A model generated the notes under the pieces. That model made no database searches and was not told where the DNA came from. It saw only the letters and a list, made by a program, of their open reading frames with translations. From Ettlia oleoabundans (Eukaryota > Chlorophyta > Chlorophyceae > Chlamydomonadales): a DNA stretch of 54,341 bases. The position numbers were made by a program, and so were the translations under genes. The DNA lies in the NCBI GenBank assembly GCA_019693395.1, contig JAAMXP010000956.1, positions 32,907-87,247 of the forward strand. Reading direction: 5' to 3'. Below are positions 21,338 to 33,932 of the stretch, piece after piece (position 1 is the stretch's first letter; each line of letters starts with the position of its first letter).

Positions 21338-24300
21338 ATGGAAACTGGCGAAGGGGGGGTTACAGCCGAAATTAACGGCGACCCCGATGGTTCTAGAAGC
21401 GCGATCGGCGTGCCTGCAGAAGGGCAGGGGGAGGTGCCCTCCGAGAAGCAGCATCGGCAGCAGCTGGGCGAGGCAGAACAGGTGTTACACACGGCTCAGG
21501 AGGATGCCTTGGCAGAAAAGATGCAAACCTTGGCCTTGGAGCGCCAGCCCTCTAACGCTGGGTCGCTGAGCAGCGAGGGCGAGGAGGGCGGCAGTGCTGG
21601 CAGGGGCGAGGCCCACCTGTTTGCAGGGCAGGTGCGGCCTGGCTGTTGTCCGCTGTATACTGCATGTGCGGTCCATATGCCGCGGTTATCTGTGCTTGCT
21701 TTGTTTGAGTAAGGGTAAGGTTGCTGAGACCGCCACCTCTGCATGGCATCACCTGCAGGAAGATGAGCAGCCGCCTCCCGCTCCTGAGCAGCAGCCTGCC
21801 CAGCCACAGCAGCTGGCTGCCGCAGCAGCCATCGCGGCTGGGCAGCAGGCAGGCAGCGTAGCAGATGTTGAGCAGCTGAGTGCTTGGTCCAAGCATGTGT
21901 TTGTATTCAGCACAGCCGGCAAGCCGATTTATAGCTATCGTGGCGATGAGTCGCGCCTGGCTAGCCTCATGGCTACTGCCGAGGCCATCTTGTCGGTTGC
22001 ACACAGCAAAGGCCACACGCTGAAGCACATCAGGTGTGAGACGCTACTAATGCAGTGCATGTTCCACTGGTGCTTGAGGCCAGCTGTGGTTGCATGGTGT
22101 GTCAGGCAGCCAGCTGCCAGAGATAGCTGCTACTGACAAATCGCTGCTGTCAGCTGGGCTGGGCTCTGCGGGCAAGATGCCTGCACTGCGGCCAAAATAC
22201 CAAGACCCACTTCAGCCTGCCCGCTGGCCATCTTGCCCCTGCTCCCTCTTGCAGGGCCGGCCAGCACGTTTTTGCGTTCCTCGAGCGCCCGCCGCTGTGC
22301 CTAGTGGGGGTGTCGGCGCTAGGGGAGCCGCCTGCTGTGCTGCGTATGCAGTTGGTGCTCGTGCACGGCCAAATTGTGTCGCTGCTGACTGCCACCGCAC
22401 TCAGTGCCATGTTTGCAAGGAACCCCGGGTACGACGCCCGCAAGCTGCTGGGTGAGTTGCTGGTTGGGCGGTTACGGCAGCAGCTGAGTGGACGGCTGGG
22501 TTGTGCAGGTAAGACATGGGTGGATTCTTGAGGGGTCGCGGGGCCAGACGCTCAGCACAGCTGTCGCTGATTCATATAGCACGCTGGCAGGCCAGCCAGC
22601 AGGGCGTATCCATTGGGTGTAGTTCCTATCGACTTACCTGCTGGCCTGCATGTCTGTCTGCTGGTATGCAGGCGGCTCCGAGGTCATGTTGTCCGCGCTC
22701 ATAGACTCCTTTCTGGCTGCCCCCGCTACATTATTGGGAGCCTATCCATCCCTGCCACTGCTGGGAGGCGTTCGGCAGGCGCTGACCAGCGCACTGGCGG
22801 CAGCTGTGAAGGTTTGGGACCTGCTGCTGGTGCTGATGCTGTGGTTGATGTTGCCGGTGGTGGCAGCACTGGTGTGGTTGTGCTGCTGCTAATGGTGACC
22901 TTGCATTGGGCTTTTTGTGCACTGTTGTCTGCCAATTTCGACCTTGTTCCTCTTTGCGAGTTTGAGGGACCAACAGTGGTGATTCCGGACCGGCCCTGGG
23001 TATGGCCCTCCCTTGTGCTGCGCATGCTGTGCAGGCCACCAGCGCTGTGCATGGCCTGCTGGTGGCAGGCGGCGCGGTGGCAGCAGCGAGTGCGGCGGCG
23101 GCGGTGGCTCCCATGCAGCAGTGGGATGTGCTGCTGCTGCTCAACCTCCTGGGTGCTAACCAGTCCTTCAGGCATTCTGGAGAGGCCATGACACCCATTT
23201 GCCTTCCCCGCTACAACCCAGGTGAGTCATGCTGCCGGGGCAGCCGCTTTTTTTGCTCAGCGGGTCATTGGGGTTTCAATGGGATGCTTGATGTTGATTG
23301 GGTGTCAATGTTTGTTTAGAGTTTTAAGCATTTGTGAAGGGGCAGTTAGTAGTGCTGCCGCCTGTCGGAAGGCAGTTGATGGCATCCTCTGCAATCGCAA
23401 CGCTGCATGCTCTGGTGGAACCTTGCCCTCCCCTCTTTTTGCCCCTGCAGCTGCCAATCTGCATGCATACATCCACTACCTGCACACGCCCAGCCAGGCC
23501 GCGGTGGTGCTGCTATGTGGAGGCTTGCCTGATTTTGCGGCGCTGTCAGCCGCCCGGCAGCGCATGCAGCAGCAGCTGGAGTCGATAGGAGCGCTCCAGG
23601 CGTTGGTGCAGTGTGCGGAGCAAGAGGCAGGCCAGCACCATGGCAGCCGCAGCAGCAGTAGCAGCGGCAATATCGGCAGCAGCAGACCATGGGGCACGGG
23701 AGGCAGCAAGTCTGGGGCACTCCTAGCGGTGGAAAACCTGCCTGCAGCAGCCGGCGGCGGCCCCTTTGGCTCCACCCCGCTGCTTCACTTCATCTACAAG
23801 TGCACCGGGCGGCAGCAGTATGTGATGAGCCCCTTCAGCCCCCCCCTGGTGGCAGCGGGACTGCAACAGGTGGGACACAGGGACAGCTGGTGGCAGCAGC
23901 AGCTATCCTGCCCTGCCTGCCGGCTTCCGGCGGGCTCGCTGGTGCTGGTGCTGAGCTGGTTGCCTGAGCATGCGTGTTCTTGAGTGCTCATGCTCATGCC
24001 AGCGATTCGGGCGGTCCGGCAGCAAAAACAGCGCAAGCAGCCGCACCACAACTGGCTTTTTACTTTGTTGTCGCTGTGTCCCTCTGCCTGCCTGTGCAGG
24101 CGCTCGTGGTTGCCTACTCCCAGCTGCGGGCCTCCGTGTTTGAGGGCAGCAGCGGCAGCAGCGGGCCCCTGCAACGGCTGCGGTACGAGGCGCGGACACC
24201 CTTTGTACTGCTGGGCTCAGGTGAAGGGGGGAGGGGTGCTGCAATGGCAAATATATTCCCCCTGCGCTCACTCAACAACACCGTGGGCAGTTACTGTCCT

Positions 24301-24515
24301 GTGCACGCACGTAGCGTAGCCCGCACCAAGGAAACCTGCACACCACACTTGAACAAGCCTGTGTCCTTTCTGTGCTACCTTGTACCGCAGTAAGCACCGA
24401 CACAGAGCTGTACCTCACTTTTGACCCGCTGACAGATGAAGCGGAGGCAGACGGGGTGCGCAGCAGGCTCAGCATGTGGCTCAGCGCACGGCATGACCAG
24501 CTGTTTGGCGCCTGA
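21338..24515 (+). CDS. MON1: Vacuolar fusion protein MON1 (SAND family)
   Basis: Exons: 21338-21631, 21759-22033, 22255-22451, 22672-22811, 23035-23221, 23451-23869, 24100-24220, 24391-24515; 585 aa. All phases agree. MON1 pairs with CCZ1 as the guanine-nucleotide exchange factor that activates Rab7 on late endosomes and vacuoles. An acidic, Glu/Gln-rich N-terminal ~140 residues precede the first longin domain (SKHVFVFSTAGKPIYSYRG). QHVFAFLERPPLCLVGVS, a second longin region around MQQWDVLLLLNLL and NLHAYIHYL, and a third around FIYKCTGRQQYVMSPF and the C-terminal LYLTFDPLTD follow in the order known for SAND proteins. Ser/Gly-rich inserts in exon 6 make it slightly long. Start is the first ATG after stops upstream. 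Confidence 0.93.
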
Positions 24516-24946
24516 TGGCACCGCCGCTTGTTGGCACGTTTCCTGCACCTTTTGACCCACTGCTGCACTTGGCTGTAATTTAGTTCACTTACACAACCAA
24601 GTAATTTAGCTAGTCGAGACACTGTCGACCAGTTTTAAAAAGGAATCGTGGTGGGAATGATGCAGGCGCAAGGAAGCAAGAAGAGGGTCAAGGCCAGCAC
24701 AAGTAGCAAAGTGGGCGCCCAAGCGATGCAGGAAAGCAGATGGCAGCGTGTAATGATACATCATCAACTGAGATATATCCTCGGTCAGTGAAGAATCAAA
24801 TGTGCAACTGGCTCATTGGGTTCGTTTACTAAATGTACGGCACAGGAAAAAGAAGTATCGGTGGAAGCACTGCGCCCTCAGCGAGCTTTGCAAAACTGGC
24901 AAACTGGCAAACTGGCAAGGCGTGCGGCTCATTACCAGCCAGTTGT
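24516..24946. other. Convergent 3' region, MON1 / zinc-knuckle DUF1995 gene
   Basis: Holds both 3' ends. An imperfect inverted repeat (8-nt arms, one mismatch, 7-nt loop) at 24610-24632 is followed by TTTTAAAA. Three 8-nt AAACTGGC units lie at about 24893-24916. Confidence 0.45.
24574..24578 (+). terminator. TGTAA poly(A) signal for MON1
   Basis: TGTAA lies 59 nt after the MON1 stop codon, where chlorophyte cleavage signals are usual. Confidence 0.55.
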
Positions 24947-27900
24947 TCAAGGCAGCCACTTGGCGATTTGGTTGATAGGCTCCAGGCGAATGTCCCGCGC
25001 CCGAGCCTTGCTGCTGGCAAAGCCCAGCGGCTCACCAGTCACAATATCACGAGGCACCTCAGCACCCCCCTCCTTTCCTTTTTCCTCTTGCTCCCCTTCT
25101 TTCCCCTCACCCTCAGGGCCGATTTCACCCTGTGATGCAGCGGTCGCCGCAGTGCTGGCTGCGCGGCTCTCGCCGCTGTCTGACGCTGCGGCAGCGGCGG
25201 CTGCGGCTTCCTCTGGCGAGAAGGCGGCAAACTCGTTGAAGTTTCCGATTGATGAGGTTAACACCCGGTCCAGCCACGTCTTGCTGGCCCTGCAAGTGAA
25301 CGAAGGAAAAGGCAAGCCATCGAGGGTCTGTAACGGAGGCGGCTGCATGGACAAGGATGGAGGCAGCAGGCAAGCGGGCAGTGACAGCCATGTGGTGACC
25401 AGCGTTCTTGAACTTGCTGTAGCTGTGTGACTACTAGGACATCGGTCTCCAGCCTAGCATCAGCTCACCTGGAGCCCCTCACCGCCTTGAGCAACTGGAT
25501 GAGTCGCTGGAAGGTTGGCTTGGCGTCCTCGCAGCTCAGCAGCACAGTCTCGGTGCGAGGCTCAGGTGGAACGTAGTGGACCTGCGGGGTGGAAGGGTGA
25601 CGTGATGGGTGGGTTCCGATGGGCAGTAGGGTGTTTGTTGACTACCCAGCAGCGCCTATGCCAATTGCCAACGGGTCCCTCGCACCCATCCAAAATGAGG
25701 TTGAGAAGTACCTGACTGTCCACATGGGTGTAAGTCTGCCTTCACAACAGCCTTGCTGAATGCACCAGGGGTGGCTGCCTTGCAGCGGGTTCCTCACCTG
25801 CCACTGCCCCGGGTAGCACCGCATGATGCGAACATCATCGCCAAAAATGCGCACACGCCTGCGACAGAGGGACGAGGCACAAGCAGCGAAGGCATCTCAG
25901 CAGGTGCAACTAGGCTAACCACATCCAGCCCCAATGTTGCCAGCCTAGCGGCAGCAGGCCCCGTGTATTTCTTTCGGTCCATCGGAGCTGTGCAATGCTG
26001 CCCATGCGTGCCAAGGCCCACATGTCAAGCTGCCAATTTTGTCCCACAAGGTCCCCCACTTCACAGGGTGGGATGGGAGACCGCCGGACCATCGAGCACA
26101 AATGAGTGAAAACATGAATGTGAATCCCAGGCTTCCTGCAGATCCAACCAGCCCTTCCCAACACAATGATTGAACCATGTGCCCCACCAACCACTGGCCC
26201 CTCACCTTAGGTAGTACACCTCCTCAAAACCAGCCACAAACCGCTCAGCGGCCTTGCGCGCACGCCCAAAGCCAAAGTCTGCAGGGATCAGGGTCAGGTC
26301 AGGGAACCAGGTGCGGGCCATAAAACATCAAAATACCGTTGTAGCAGCCCTCACTTGGCTGAGTGCCAAGGACATGCAGACCCCCCAGAGTGCCAATCCT
26401 TAGCATGATGCCTGCATCCAGCCCCTCGTCTGCTTGCACATGCAGCGCCTGCCCTCCCAGTCCCAGCCTGCCGCCCTGGCAGTCTTATCTACCTGAGATG
26501 ACTTGGCCCTGTGTTTGCCACTGTGGGTTGATGACAAGGGTCAGCCGCTCGCCGCTGCAGGAGGACAACAAAAGTGTGGCGCAAGCAGCTCCTTCCACTG
26601 GGTCAGGCAGCAATGGTGGGAGTTGATACAACCAGGGAGAGAAGCACGCAGAAGGGTAACTTGTGCAATGCTGGAATGCCTTGCTACCTGGCTGACTGAA
26701 TGGCTGCGTGGCTGGCTGAAACGCAGTCTGGCCGGGCAACTGGCAGGCTGGCACTAGCAGTTGGGGGGCCCTGCCGTGGCCGACGGCAGCAACAAACATG
26801 GGTGAAGGGATAACACCCGCGTAGCACCAACCTAGCACTTGGCCAGGAAGGCAGCACCTCACCTTAATGCATCGTCGATGCGGCGCAGGTCAGGCAATGT
26901 GTCGGCGGTGGCAAACAGCAAGGCGCCCAACCGCTCGCTCTGCCAAGCAGCTGCATAAAGCATGAAAGTATGCATTGGTAAGCAAGTGTTACTGGGAGCG
27001 AGGCAAAACAGTGCTAGCTTGTGCTGTCGCTGGAGCGACTTTTGTCTGCAGGTTTCATTCTGCAGCCATTGCTATCTACCACGTGCACCCATCCACGTAC
27101 ACAGCCCCGGGCACCTGACTATTGAGGAAAACACAACCTCATAAGTTAGATTGGTGCACCCACCCACGCAGTCTCCTTCATCCAGCAGCTCCGCAGTGAT
27201 GCGCCCCCCTAGCCCCTCGTGCTGCTTCAGCCGCAGCAGCAGGTTCTCCACCATGGGCTTGGCAACCCTGCAGCCAAACCACCACACCCTGGTGGTTTGA
27301 TTGTGCCCAGATTGGCAAAAGGCCCAGCACTTATAGAGGATGGTCCACGTCAAACCTTGGATCAGAAAGTAATGAAACAGGCACACCGAAACCGGCTGCA
27401 GTCAGCTGACGTTGCAATAGCAGTGTTTGGAACATTTACAGTCATCAGCTGCCCTGCACAAGCACCGCCGACCAGGGTGCTGCGCTTCATCAGCTGCCAC
27501 CCCACCTGAACTGCTGCCGAATGCCGCCAGGCCAGCCGCCGTCTGCAGTTGGGTCTGCCTGTGGCAACAGGAGTTCCACTGCCTGGCGCCGCATGCCGTC
27601 ATCCCATGCCCGCAGCACCGCCTGCATGGGAGGGACATAGTATCCCTTTGCTCAGCTGTGCAAAGGGTGGTTTGAAGTTAGGCAGCAAATGCATGGGAGT
27701 GGATCACCCCATAAGAGGCCAGAGGGAGTGTGTGACTTCCATGACGGTATCAGCACCGCAAACAGCTGCGCCCAATGCTTGTTCCTGTGCGCTACGCCAC
27801 TGTATCAAACCTGCAAAATGGGTGCAACCAGCCCAACCCAGCCCCTCTTGCTCACCTTTGCCGCCTGCACCACACATTCCTCCTTGCTATGGGGCAGCGA

Positions 27901-29753
27901 GAAGATCCACCCTCCCTCAGGGCTGAGAGCCATGCCGGGTGCCAGCTGTCGCGTGGGCAACAAATCGCCGAACGGCGGTGGGCGCAGCGGCGAGGAAGCA
28001 GATGATGCTGGCGACGGCGGCTGCGTTGGCCGGGCTCCACCAACACCTGTCGGGTTAGCGGCAGTGTGCTCGGGGGCACTGCGACCACTGCCGTTGCTGC
28101 TGCCTGGTGCTGTGGCTTCTATGGCAGCTGCACCTCCCGAAGGGGCACCAGATAATGGAACAGCTGAGCTGCTGCCACTTGACGCTGCAGCAGAGCTGTT
28201 GCCAGCACCTGAGCTGCTGCTGTTGTCTGGGAGCGAGTCTGTGGCTACCGAAACTGGCGGTTCAGGCGGTTCATCCACCTCCTCAATCACTATGATCCTT
28301 TTGGCAGGCAGAGGGGCCCCTGCCTGCTCCGAAGAGGCTGCTGCTGCTTGGGCTGTGGCCTCTTCAGCCAGCAGCTGGGGGCAAGCCCGCCGGTTGTGCC
28401 CCTCCTGCCCGCAATACCCGCACCGCTTCCTGCGCCCGGCCGCAGACCGGCGCAGCTCCGGGTTGCGAGCGTGGGCCTCGCGCATGGCCCGCGATATGCT
28501 CCTGCATCAGCGCAGCACGAACATGACCATGAGCACGGCATGAACCAGCACAAGCATGAGCAGAGATGGCAAGCAAGCATGGAGAGCCAGCAATGGGACA
28601 GGAGCGGATAGCAGTAGCGACTGCATTTCAGATAATGCTGGACTTGCTGCAAGCACCAATGACTGCAAATGATGAGGTGGTACACGTGCGCCCCTGCCCA
28701 GGTCCAGCAGGGCGTACCAAGCGGGGGTGATGTCCATCATGTCGGTACACTGCTGGTGCGTGATTCATTTGTTTTTCGACTACACAACCCAGGTGGTTCA
28801 CCCACAGAGTTGATAGCCCCACAACAGCCCCACAACTTTGACTCCATTAATCGACCTGCGGACCACCCACACCTACCGCTTATGCTCTGCGGACTTTGAT
28901 CCCTTGTTCTGCAGTGCACGGCTGATGGCCTGCCGCCTCTCCTCAGACATGGGACCAGTCTTGCGCCGTGGCCGCCTGCCGCTGCTAATGCCATTGGTTG
29001 CGGGCTCGCCTTCCTCCCCCTCACTGCCACTGTTGTTGCCGCTGCCTGCAGTGCTGTCAAGGGCTGCCAGGTTGACGTCTTGCAGCGTGAGCAGTGGCCC
29101 GCCAGGGCGGTAGTCTGGGCGCTGCCGCCAGGGGGCGAGTCTGCCGGTGCTGCTGCCATCGCTGCCGCTGGCCGTGGCATCTTTGGTAGATGCCAGGTTG
29201 CTGCTGGCATTTTCTGTTGCTGCCCGTCTCCGCTGTGGTCGCAGAGTGCCGCTGCTGCCACCATTGCTCTGGCTTGTGGCGGGACCCGCTGGCGGTGCCC
29301 CTGCTACAGCTGGGGCTGCAGTGCTGCTGCTGTCGTTGTCAGAACCGCTGCCTGGAGAGCCCTGCCTTGAAAAACTTTTGCTGCCGTTTGTCTGCCAAGG
29401 CAGCAGGCGGAGCTGGCGAGTTTGCAGATCTGAAGCGGGGACCACTGGGGTCGCAGCAGGCATGGTGCCACTACAGGGCGCCGCAGCAGTGGCATCCAGC
29501 GGTGCCGGGCTGTGCAGCACTCTTGTGCTGCCGCCACCATGTTTTGCCTGCAGCAGCAAGCAAATTCATGTTTGCTCAACCCAAACTAAATTGCACCTCA
29601 AGTCTGCATACAAGGGCACCGCTGCCCCCAACAGAAGCGGCACATGGGCAGGCACCAGTCTCGGCAGCAATGACTGCTTACCGCTGCTGTCGCGCCATGG
29701 AGGCGCCTGCAAGGATGCGAGGGGGCCCTACAAGCCGGTCGGGCACTCTGCAT
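24947..29753 (-). CDS. Zinc-knuckle / DUF1995 fusion protein, probably plastid-targeted
   Basis: Exons: 29753-29682, 29547-28877, 28501-27856, 27621-27506, 27267-27164, 26950-26863, 26554-26493, 26278-26206, 25858-25798, 25581-25469, 25289-24947; 782 aa, phases all match. Exon 1 encodes an Arg/Ala/Pro-rich leader like a transit peptide. A long disordered region leads to NUMOD3-like repeats (TGPMSEERRQAISRAL, then SAEHKRSISRAMREAHARNP), then a CCHC zinc knuckle, CGYCGQEGHNRRAC, at about 275-288. From about residue 445 comes DUF1995: SLPHSKEECVVQAAK, AVELLLPQADP, LTLVINPQWQ, SDFGFGRARK, RIMRCYPGQWQ. A polyalanine and acidic stretch precedes the C-terminus. DUF1995 proteins such as LPA3 act in chloroplast photosystem assembly (family knowledge); the zinc knuckle suggests nucleic-acid or protein binding. 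Knuckle and DUF1995 start share exon 3, so the fusion is real. Confidence 0.85.
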
Positions 29754-30161
29754 TTGGCGCGCGTGCAAGCGACACCCCAACCTGGCCCGCCTTACACCGC
29801 GCTAGCAGCGGCCTGAGATCAGCAAAAGCTCTTCCCAGCGCTTTGAAAGGCGCAAAGCGCTGTAATTAGAGGCAAGCAATAGAGCGCTGGGGAACTGGCG
29901 CCGGCGTGACTTGATTTCAATTGCAGAATGTTCCACTCAAAATCCCAACCGTGTGGCAAAGCCGTCTGCTTTCGTGGCTCATCACCCGTGATTCTGAGCT
30001 GGCACCCGGTGGCAAGCCAAGAGAGAGCCTGCTAACACCGCAGGGATGCAGTGATCGCATCATTAAAGCAGCAAGTGTTTGCATCATGTTCCGAGCTTGC
30101 GACTGCAGATAACTTTTTTCGGCAACCAGCCGTGGCCTGTCGGGCAGGTTGAGCTGTTTAT
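29754..30161. promoter_or_regulatory. Divergent promoter region, DUF1995 gene / PIN-like carrier
   Basis: 408 nt between the two start codons. A TTTATATGG stretch at 30157-30165 overlaps the first carrier ATG. Nothing else recognisable. Confidence 0.45.
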
Positions 30162-33043
30162 ATGGTCATGAGTAGCTCGATGCAAGTGCTTAGAGCAGCG
30201 CCAGGAGCCATGGGCAGGCTGGGCTCTCAGTGCCGCCTGCCCAGCCGCCTCCCCTGGAGGCGTCACGGCAGCGCCCTTCCACTGCGGAGCTCGGCAACAT
30301 ATGTCCCCCGGGCTGCTGCGCTGCCGCGGCATCTACTGGGTGCGGCAGCGAAACTTGGAGGGTGGGTGCCTGACCTTGCAGCAGGCACTGGCAGCTATCT
30401 GGCTGCTGCTATCGACCCAGGAGTACTTGCCGCCACGATCAACGCGTCTGCCAAACTCTTCCTCATCTGTACTGCGGTGGGCTGGCTCTTGCGCACTGGC
30501 CGCATCCCCAACTCGACTGCCACCGTCCTCAGCAAGGTGAGGCCCAAGAAGGCGCTGGTGCAATCCACTCACAAGCCGGGATGCCGCTACGGGTCACTGT
30601 TGTTTGGCCTCAACAGTAAACAAGCACGTCCTCAGCTTTGCTGTATCCCAAAGTCTTCTGCTGCTGCTGCTGCACCCCCCTGCTTGTTTTTCTGCGCCTT
30701 CAACCCCGCCGTTAGACGTGGCTACAGGTATCCTATGAGATTTTTATCCCAGCCATGCTGTTCAGCAAGGTGGCCAATACTCTTGCGGCACAGCCAGATA
30801 CAACGCTGCTGTTGGGCATTGCAGCGGCAGCAGTGCTGCAAATCTGCATAGGCGCAGCCTGCGGCCTTGCGCTCACGCCATTTTTAGGGCTAAAGAAGGA
30901 ATCGGCACAGCAGCAGAGTCGGCGCGACAGTGGTGGCTGGCAGGGGCGAACCTCCCCAGCGGCAGCCTCCGCAATTGCACTCTCAATGGCGGCAGCCTCA
31001 GGGGCGCCAGCTGCTGCTGCCGCCCTGCGGCCCAGGCAGCCATCTCCGCCAGCAGGTGCGGGTAGGGTGAGGTTATGGATGCAGAATGTCTTCCTGTTCC
31101 CGGCAATGGCCATGGTTCATGCCCGCTGCCTGCTCTCTGATTGTGCATGCCATCTCCTCAGTCCCCCGTCCTCCGCGCCTTGGCAACCCTCATGGCTCAT
31201 TGCCTGCCTGCTGCGCCTCTTTGACACCCCATCACCTCAATGCCCATACCTCTGCAGGCCCAGCCCAAATGGTGCCGGCATCAGCCGCTTTTGGCAACTC
31301 GTTCACGCTGCCTGCCGTCTTCCTGACCACCCTGCTGCCACCAGCGGTGGCCGATCGTGCTCTGGGCTATGCTGCCCTCTTTCTGCTGGCCTGGTCGCCT
31401 TGCTTGTGGAGCATTGGGCTGGCTCTGGTGTCTGCCAAGCAGAAAAAGCCGTCTGCAAATGCGCAGCAGGGGGGCAGTGGCGTGCAGGAACAGGAGCAGG
31501 GTGATGGCACGTCGGCACGTAGGCCCCTGTATTGGCGGGAGCCTCGTGCAGTGGATGTAACGCCGCTGAACCCTTCCAGCAGCAGGGGCAGCAGCCCCAG
31601 CGGCAGCAACAGCGGCGACGCAAGCAAGTTGGCACTTTCAGAGCCGCCTAGCTGGGCGGAGAGGCTGGCTGTGCACCCGGTCACAACCCAAGTGTCCCAG
31701 TTTGCGTCCCAGGTGAGCCAGGCGGTAGCTGCTGACGCACGTTGAAGGGTCATTATGCACATCAGCACCTCTGCGGCATCTGCTGAGTGCATGTGCCCTG
31801 GCAATCAACTGCACACATGTATGCACGCTCTCTCACGCTTGGCTTCTATTCTCTCAACTTCCTCTATCATAACAAAATAGTGGTTGCTGTACTTTAACAG
31901 GTGTTGAACCCACCAGTCGTCGCAATCCTTGTCGGCACGTTGGTTGGTCTGACGCCGGCTGGCAGGGCATTGATGGCGGCCTCGCAGTCCCCCGGCACAG
32001 CAGCAGCAGCCGGCGCAGGAGTGGCGGCCATAGCGGCACTCCCTCCAGAGCTGGGCATGCTGCAGGCCATCGCTAGGGCGACGCTAGAGGTGCGCTGTTG
32101 GCTGTGTATAGTGGCAATCTGTCTTTGACCTTGAGGCAGTCATCCAGATGCTCCAATCATGGAAGGCTTGGTGTATGTGTCGTACTGCATCGTGTGTGCT
32201 TGAGCCTGATGGGTGACTCATCGTTCACTGCCACAGGTGATTGAGCTGCTGGCACAGGGAACGCTGGCCACGCAGACGCTAGTCTTGGCAGCCTCGCTGC
32301 TGCAGCAGCCCGAGGGCCCTTTGGCAGCAGCAAATGTGGGGCCAGCCTCGGCTGCTACAGCAGCAGCGGCGGCATCGCGGCATCACCGCGGCTGGCTGGG
32401 AGGCCTGAAGCAGCTGTTGCCAGCTGATCCTACAGAAGGGCAAGCGCTGGCCATCCTGTCCTTGAGCCGCTTCTTGCTGGTGCCGCTAGCAACTATCGCG
32501 TGCCTGCAGGCACTTGTGGCCGGTGAGTGGGATGCTGGCTTCTGTACTTGCCATTGTGTGCTTGCAAACTGCAGTACCTGTCTAAGGGCTGTATTGAGCA
32601 CATTCGTTGGCCCCTTGCAGGTGGGCTGCTGCCCCCAGTGCTATCCGACCCAGTGCTTCTCTTTGTGCTGCTCACGGAAGCTTGTATGCCCAGTGCACAG
32701 GTGAAATGTTTGGCTATTCTCTGGTCGGTCATAGCTTGTCTGTCTGCTTGTTTCTGCTTTGACCTTCGCCCATGTTGCACGAAATCATCACAGGATTGCC
32801 GCAGCTGTTTGCCAAACAGCCACTGCAGGGTGTGCTAATCCCGCTTTTGAACCTGCAATGCTCTCCTGCACCTTGTGACCCCTGCAGAATCTCATAATTC
32901 TCCTACAACTGTCAGAGCGTACGCAAGCGCTGGCGCCAGGCTTTGCACGCATGTTGCTCAAGCTGTACGCTTACGCCATCCTGCCATGCACGCTGTGGGT
33001 CACAGCGTTTGCCACCAACTTGGGAATACCGGTTCTGCGGTAG
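30162..33043 (+). CDS. PIN-like (PILS/auxin efflux carrier family) membrane transporter
   Basis: Exons: 30162-30536, 30728-31055, 31258-31712, 31901-32089, 32237-32522, 32621-32700, 32888-33043; 622 aa. The Mem_trans fold is visible as two sets of hydrophobic helices around a long polar loop: LFLICTAVGWLLRTGRIP, VSYEIFIPAMLFSKVANTL, LLLGIAAAAVLQICIGAACG, then AFGNSFTLPAVFLTTLLP, with the N-set ending NPPVVAILVGTLVGL; C-set LSLSRFLLVPLATIACL, LLPPVLSDPVLLFVLLTEA and the final YAYAILPCTLWVTAFATNL. Asn in GNSFTLP and Pro in SDPVL are typical positions. An Arg/Leu-rich N-terminal ~65 residues may be a targeting signal. Plant PILS act at the ER in intracellular auxin homeostasis; the substrate in an alga is unknown. 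A second ATG two codons later may be used. Confidence 0.88.
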
Positions 33044-33058
33044 CTGCAAGTAACCACC

Positions 33059-33063
33059 TGTAA
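33059..33063 (+). terminator. TGTAA poly(A) signal for the PIN-like carrier
   Basis: TGTAA lies 16 nt after the TAG stop at 33041-33043, an optimal chlorophyte position. Confidence 0.6.
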
Positions 33064-33559
33064 CTATTTTACAGTACTTACGATTTGCAAGATCGCTTGG
33101 GCGATGAGCAGGTTTGGGTGCCATGGGGATGTCATCGGCCGTGCAAGCCTCATTCTCAGCTCCCACAGGAGCGGCAGCTCCACCACCATCATCGGCTCAG
33201 CATCGTCATGAGGTTCATCAGCAGCCATCGGCACGTGCCGCAGCCTCGGGTGCCTCAGCTGCCATGTCCTGGCCCCCTTATCCTCAGCCGCCTCAGCTGC
33301 CAAAACGGGCTTAGGCGCTATCGCTGGCGATGTGGTGGATGCTTGCAGATGTTCATAAATTTGTCCCCATGGCGGCATTTGCAGCCATGCGTTGCTGCTA
33401 AGATCAGAGGGACGGTTATATCTAGAACAGCCGAACCTATGCGCCATGGTAAGCAAGGGCCATGCACTCCAGCGGTAAACTGCTGGGCCGTTACGTCCCG
33501 TCGCTCGTCCCGCCAACACCCAAGTGTCGCTTCCCTCATTATGACGCCTGTGTGCTCGC

Positions 33560-33801
33560 CAAAGTGGCGCTGTGGTGTGGGTGGCGGCAGGCGGTGGGGA
33601 TGCAGGCGTTGCCAGCCTGGGTGATTGTGTGTGTTGTGATGGTCTGTTCTTCAATTTCACGGAAGCAGTGGCATGCCGACAGTGTGCTAGATCAGCCCCA
33701 GCCCGCCCCGCACCCTCCCTCATGCTGCGCCGCGGTGGACAAAGTGGCGCTGTGGTGTGGGTGGCGGCAGGCGGTGGGGATGCAGGTGCTGCCAGCCTGG
33801 G
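33560..33801. repeat. 61-bp direct repeat, copies 180 bp apart
   Basis: Copies at 33560-33620 and 33740-33800 begin CAAAGTGGCGCTGTGGTGTG and differ at two positions. The exact 180-bp offset and position between converging genes suggest a local duplication. Confidence 0.9.
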
Positions 33802-33932
33802 GTTATGTTGTTTGGAGAAATGTTTGTTGCAACTGTCTTGTGCAGAATCTCATCTATCCAACACAACACATGGCGGCAATGTCGTGCAGACACCCTGCTC
33901 CATGCCAAGTCGCGCGCCACGAGGCTCGTCTG

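Larger units (their letters stand above)
33044..33932. other. Convergent 3' region, PIN-like carrier / FYR gene
   Basis: 889 nt between facing stops. It carries a 61-bp direct repeat (annotated separately). A 219-codon minus-strand open frame (33723-33064) shows no recognisable protein and is probably 3' UTR of the FYR gene. TGTAA on the minus strand occurs near 33073-33069. Confidence 0.4.

Noticed and set aside
24816..25430. 204-codon plus-strand open frame
   Set aside because: It is the antisense shadow of the last exon of the DUF1995 gene, created by its polyalanine and acidic stretches.
33064..33723. 219-codon minus-strand open frame with its own ATG
   Set aside because: Composition is unlike the neighbouring proteins, there is no recognisable domain, and it covers the direct repeat and the 3' region of the FYR gene.
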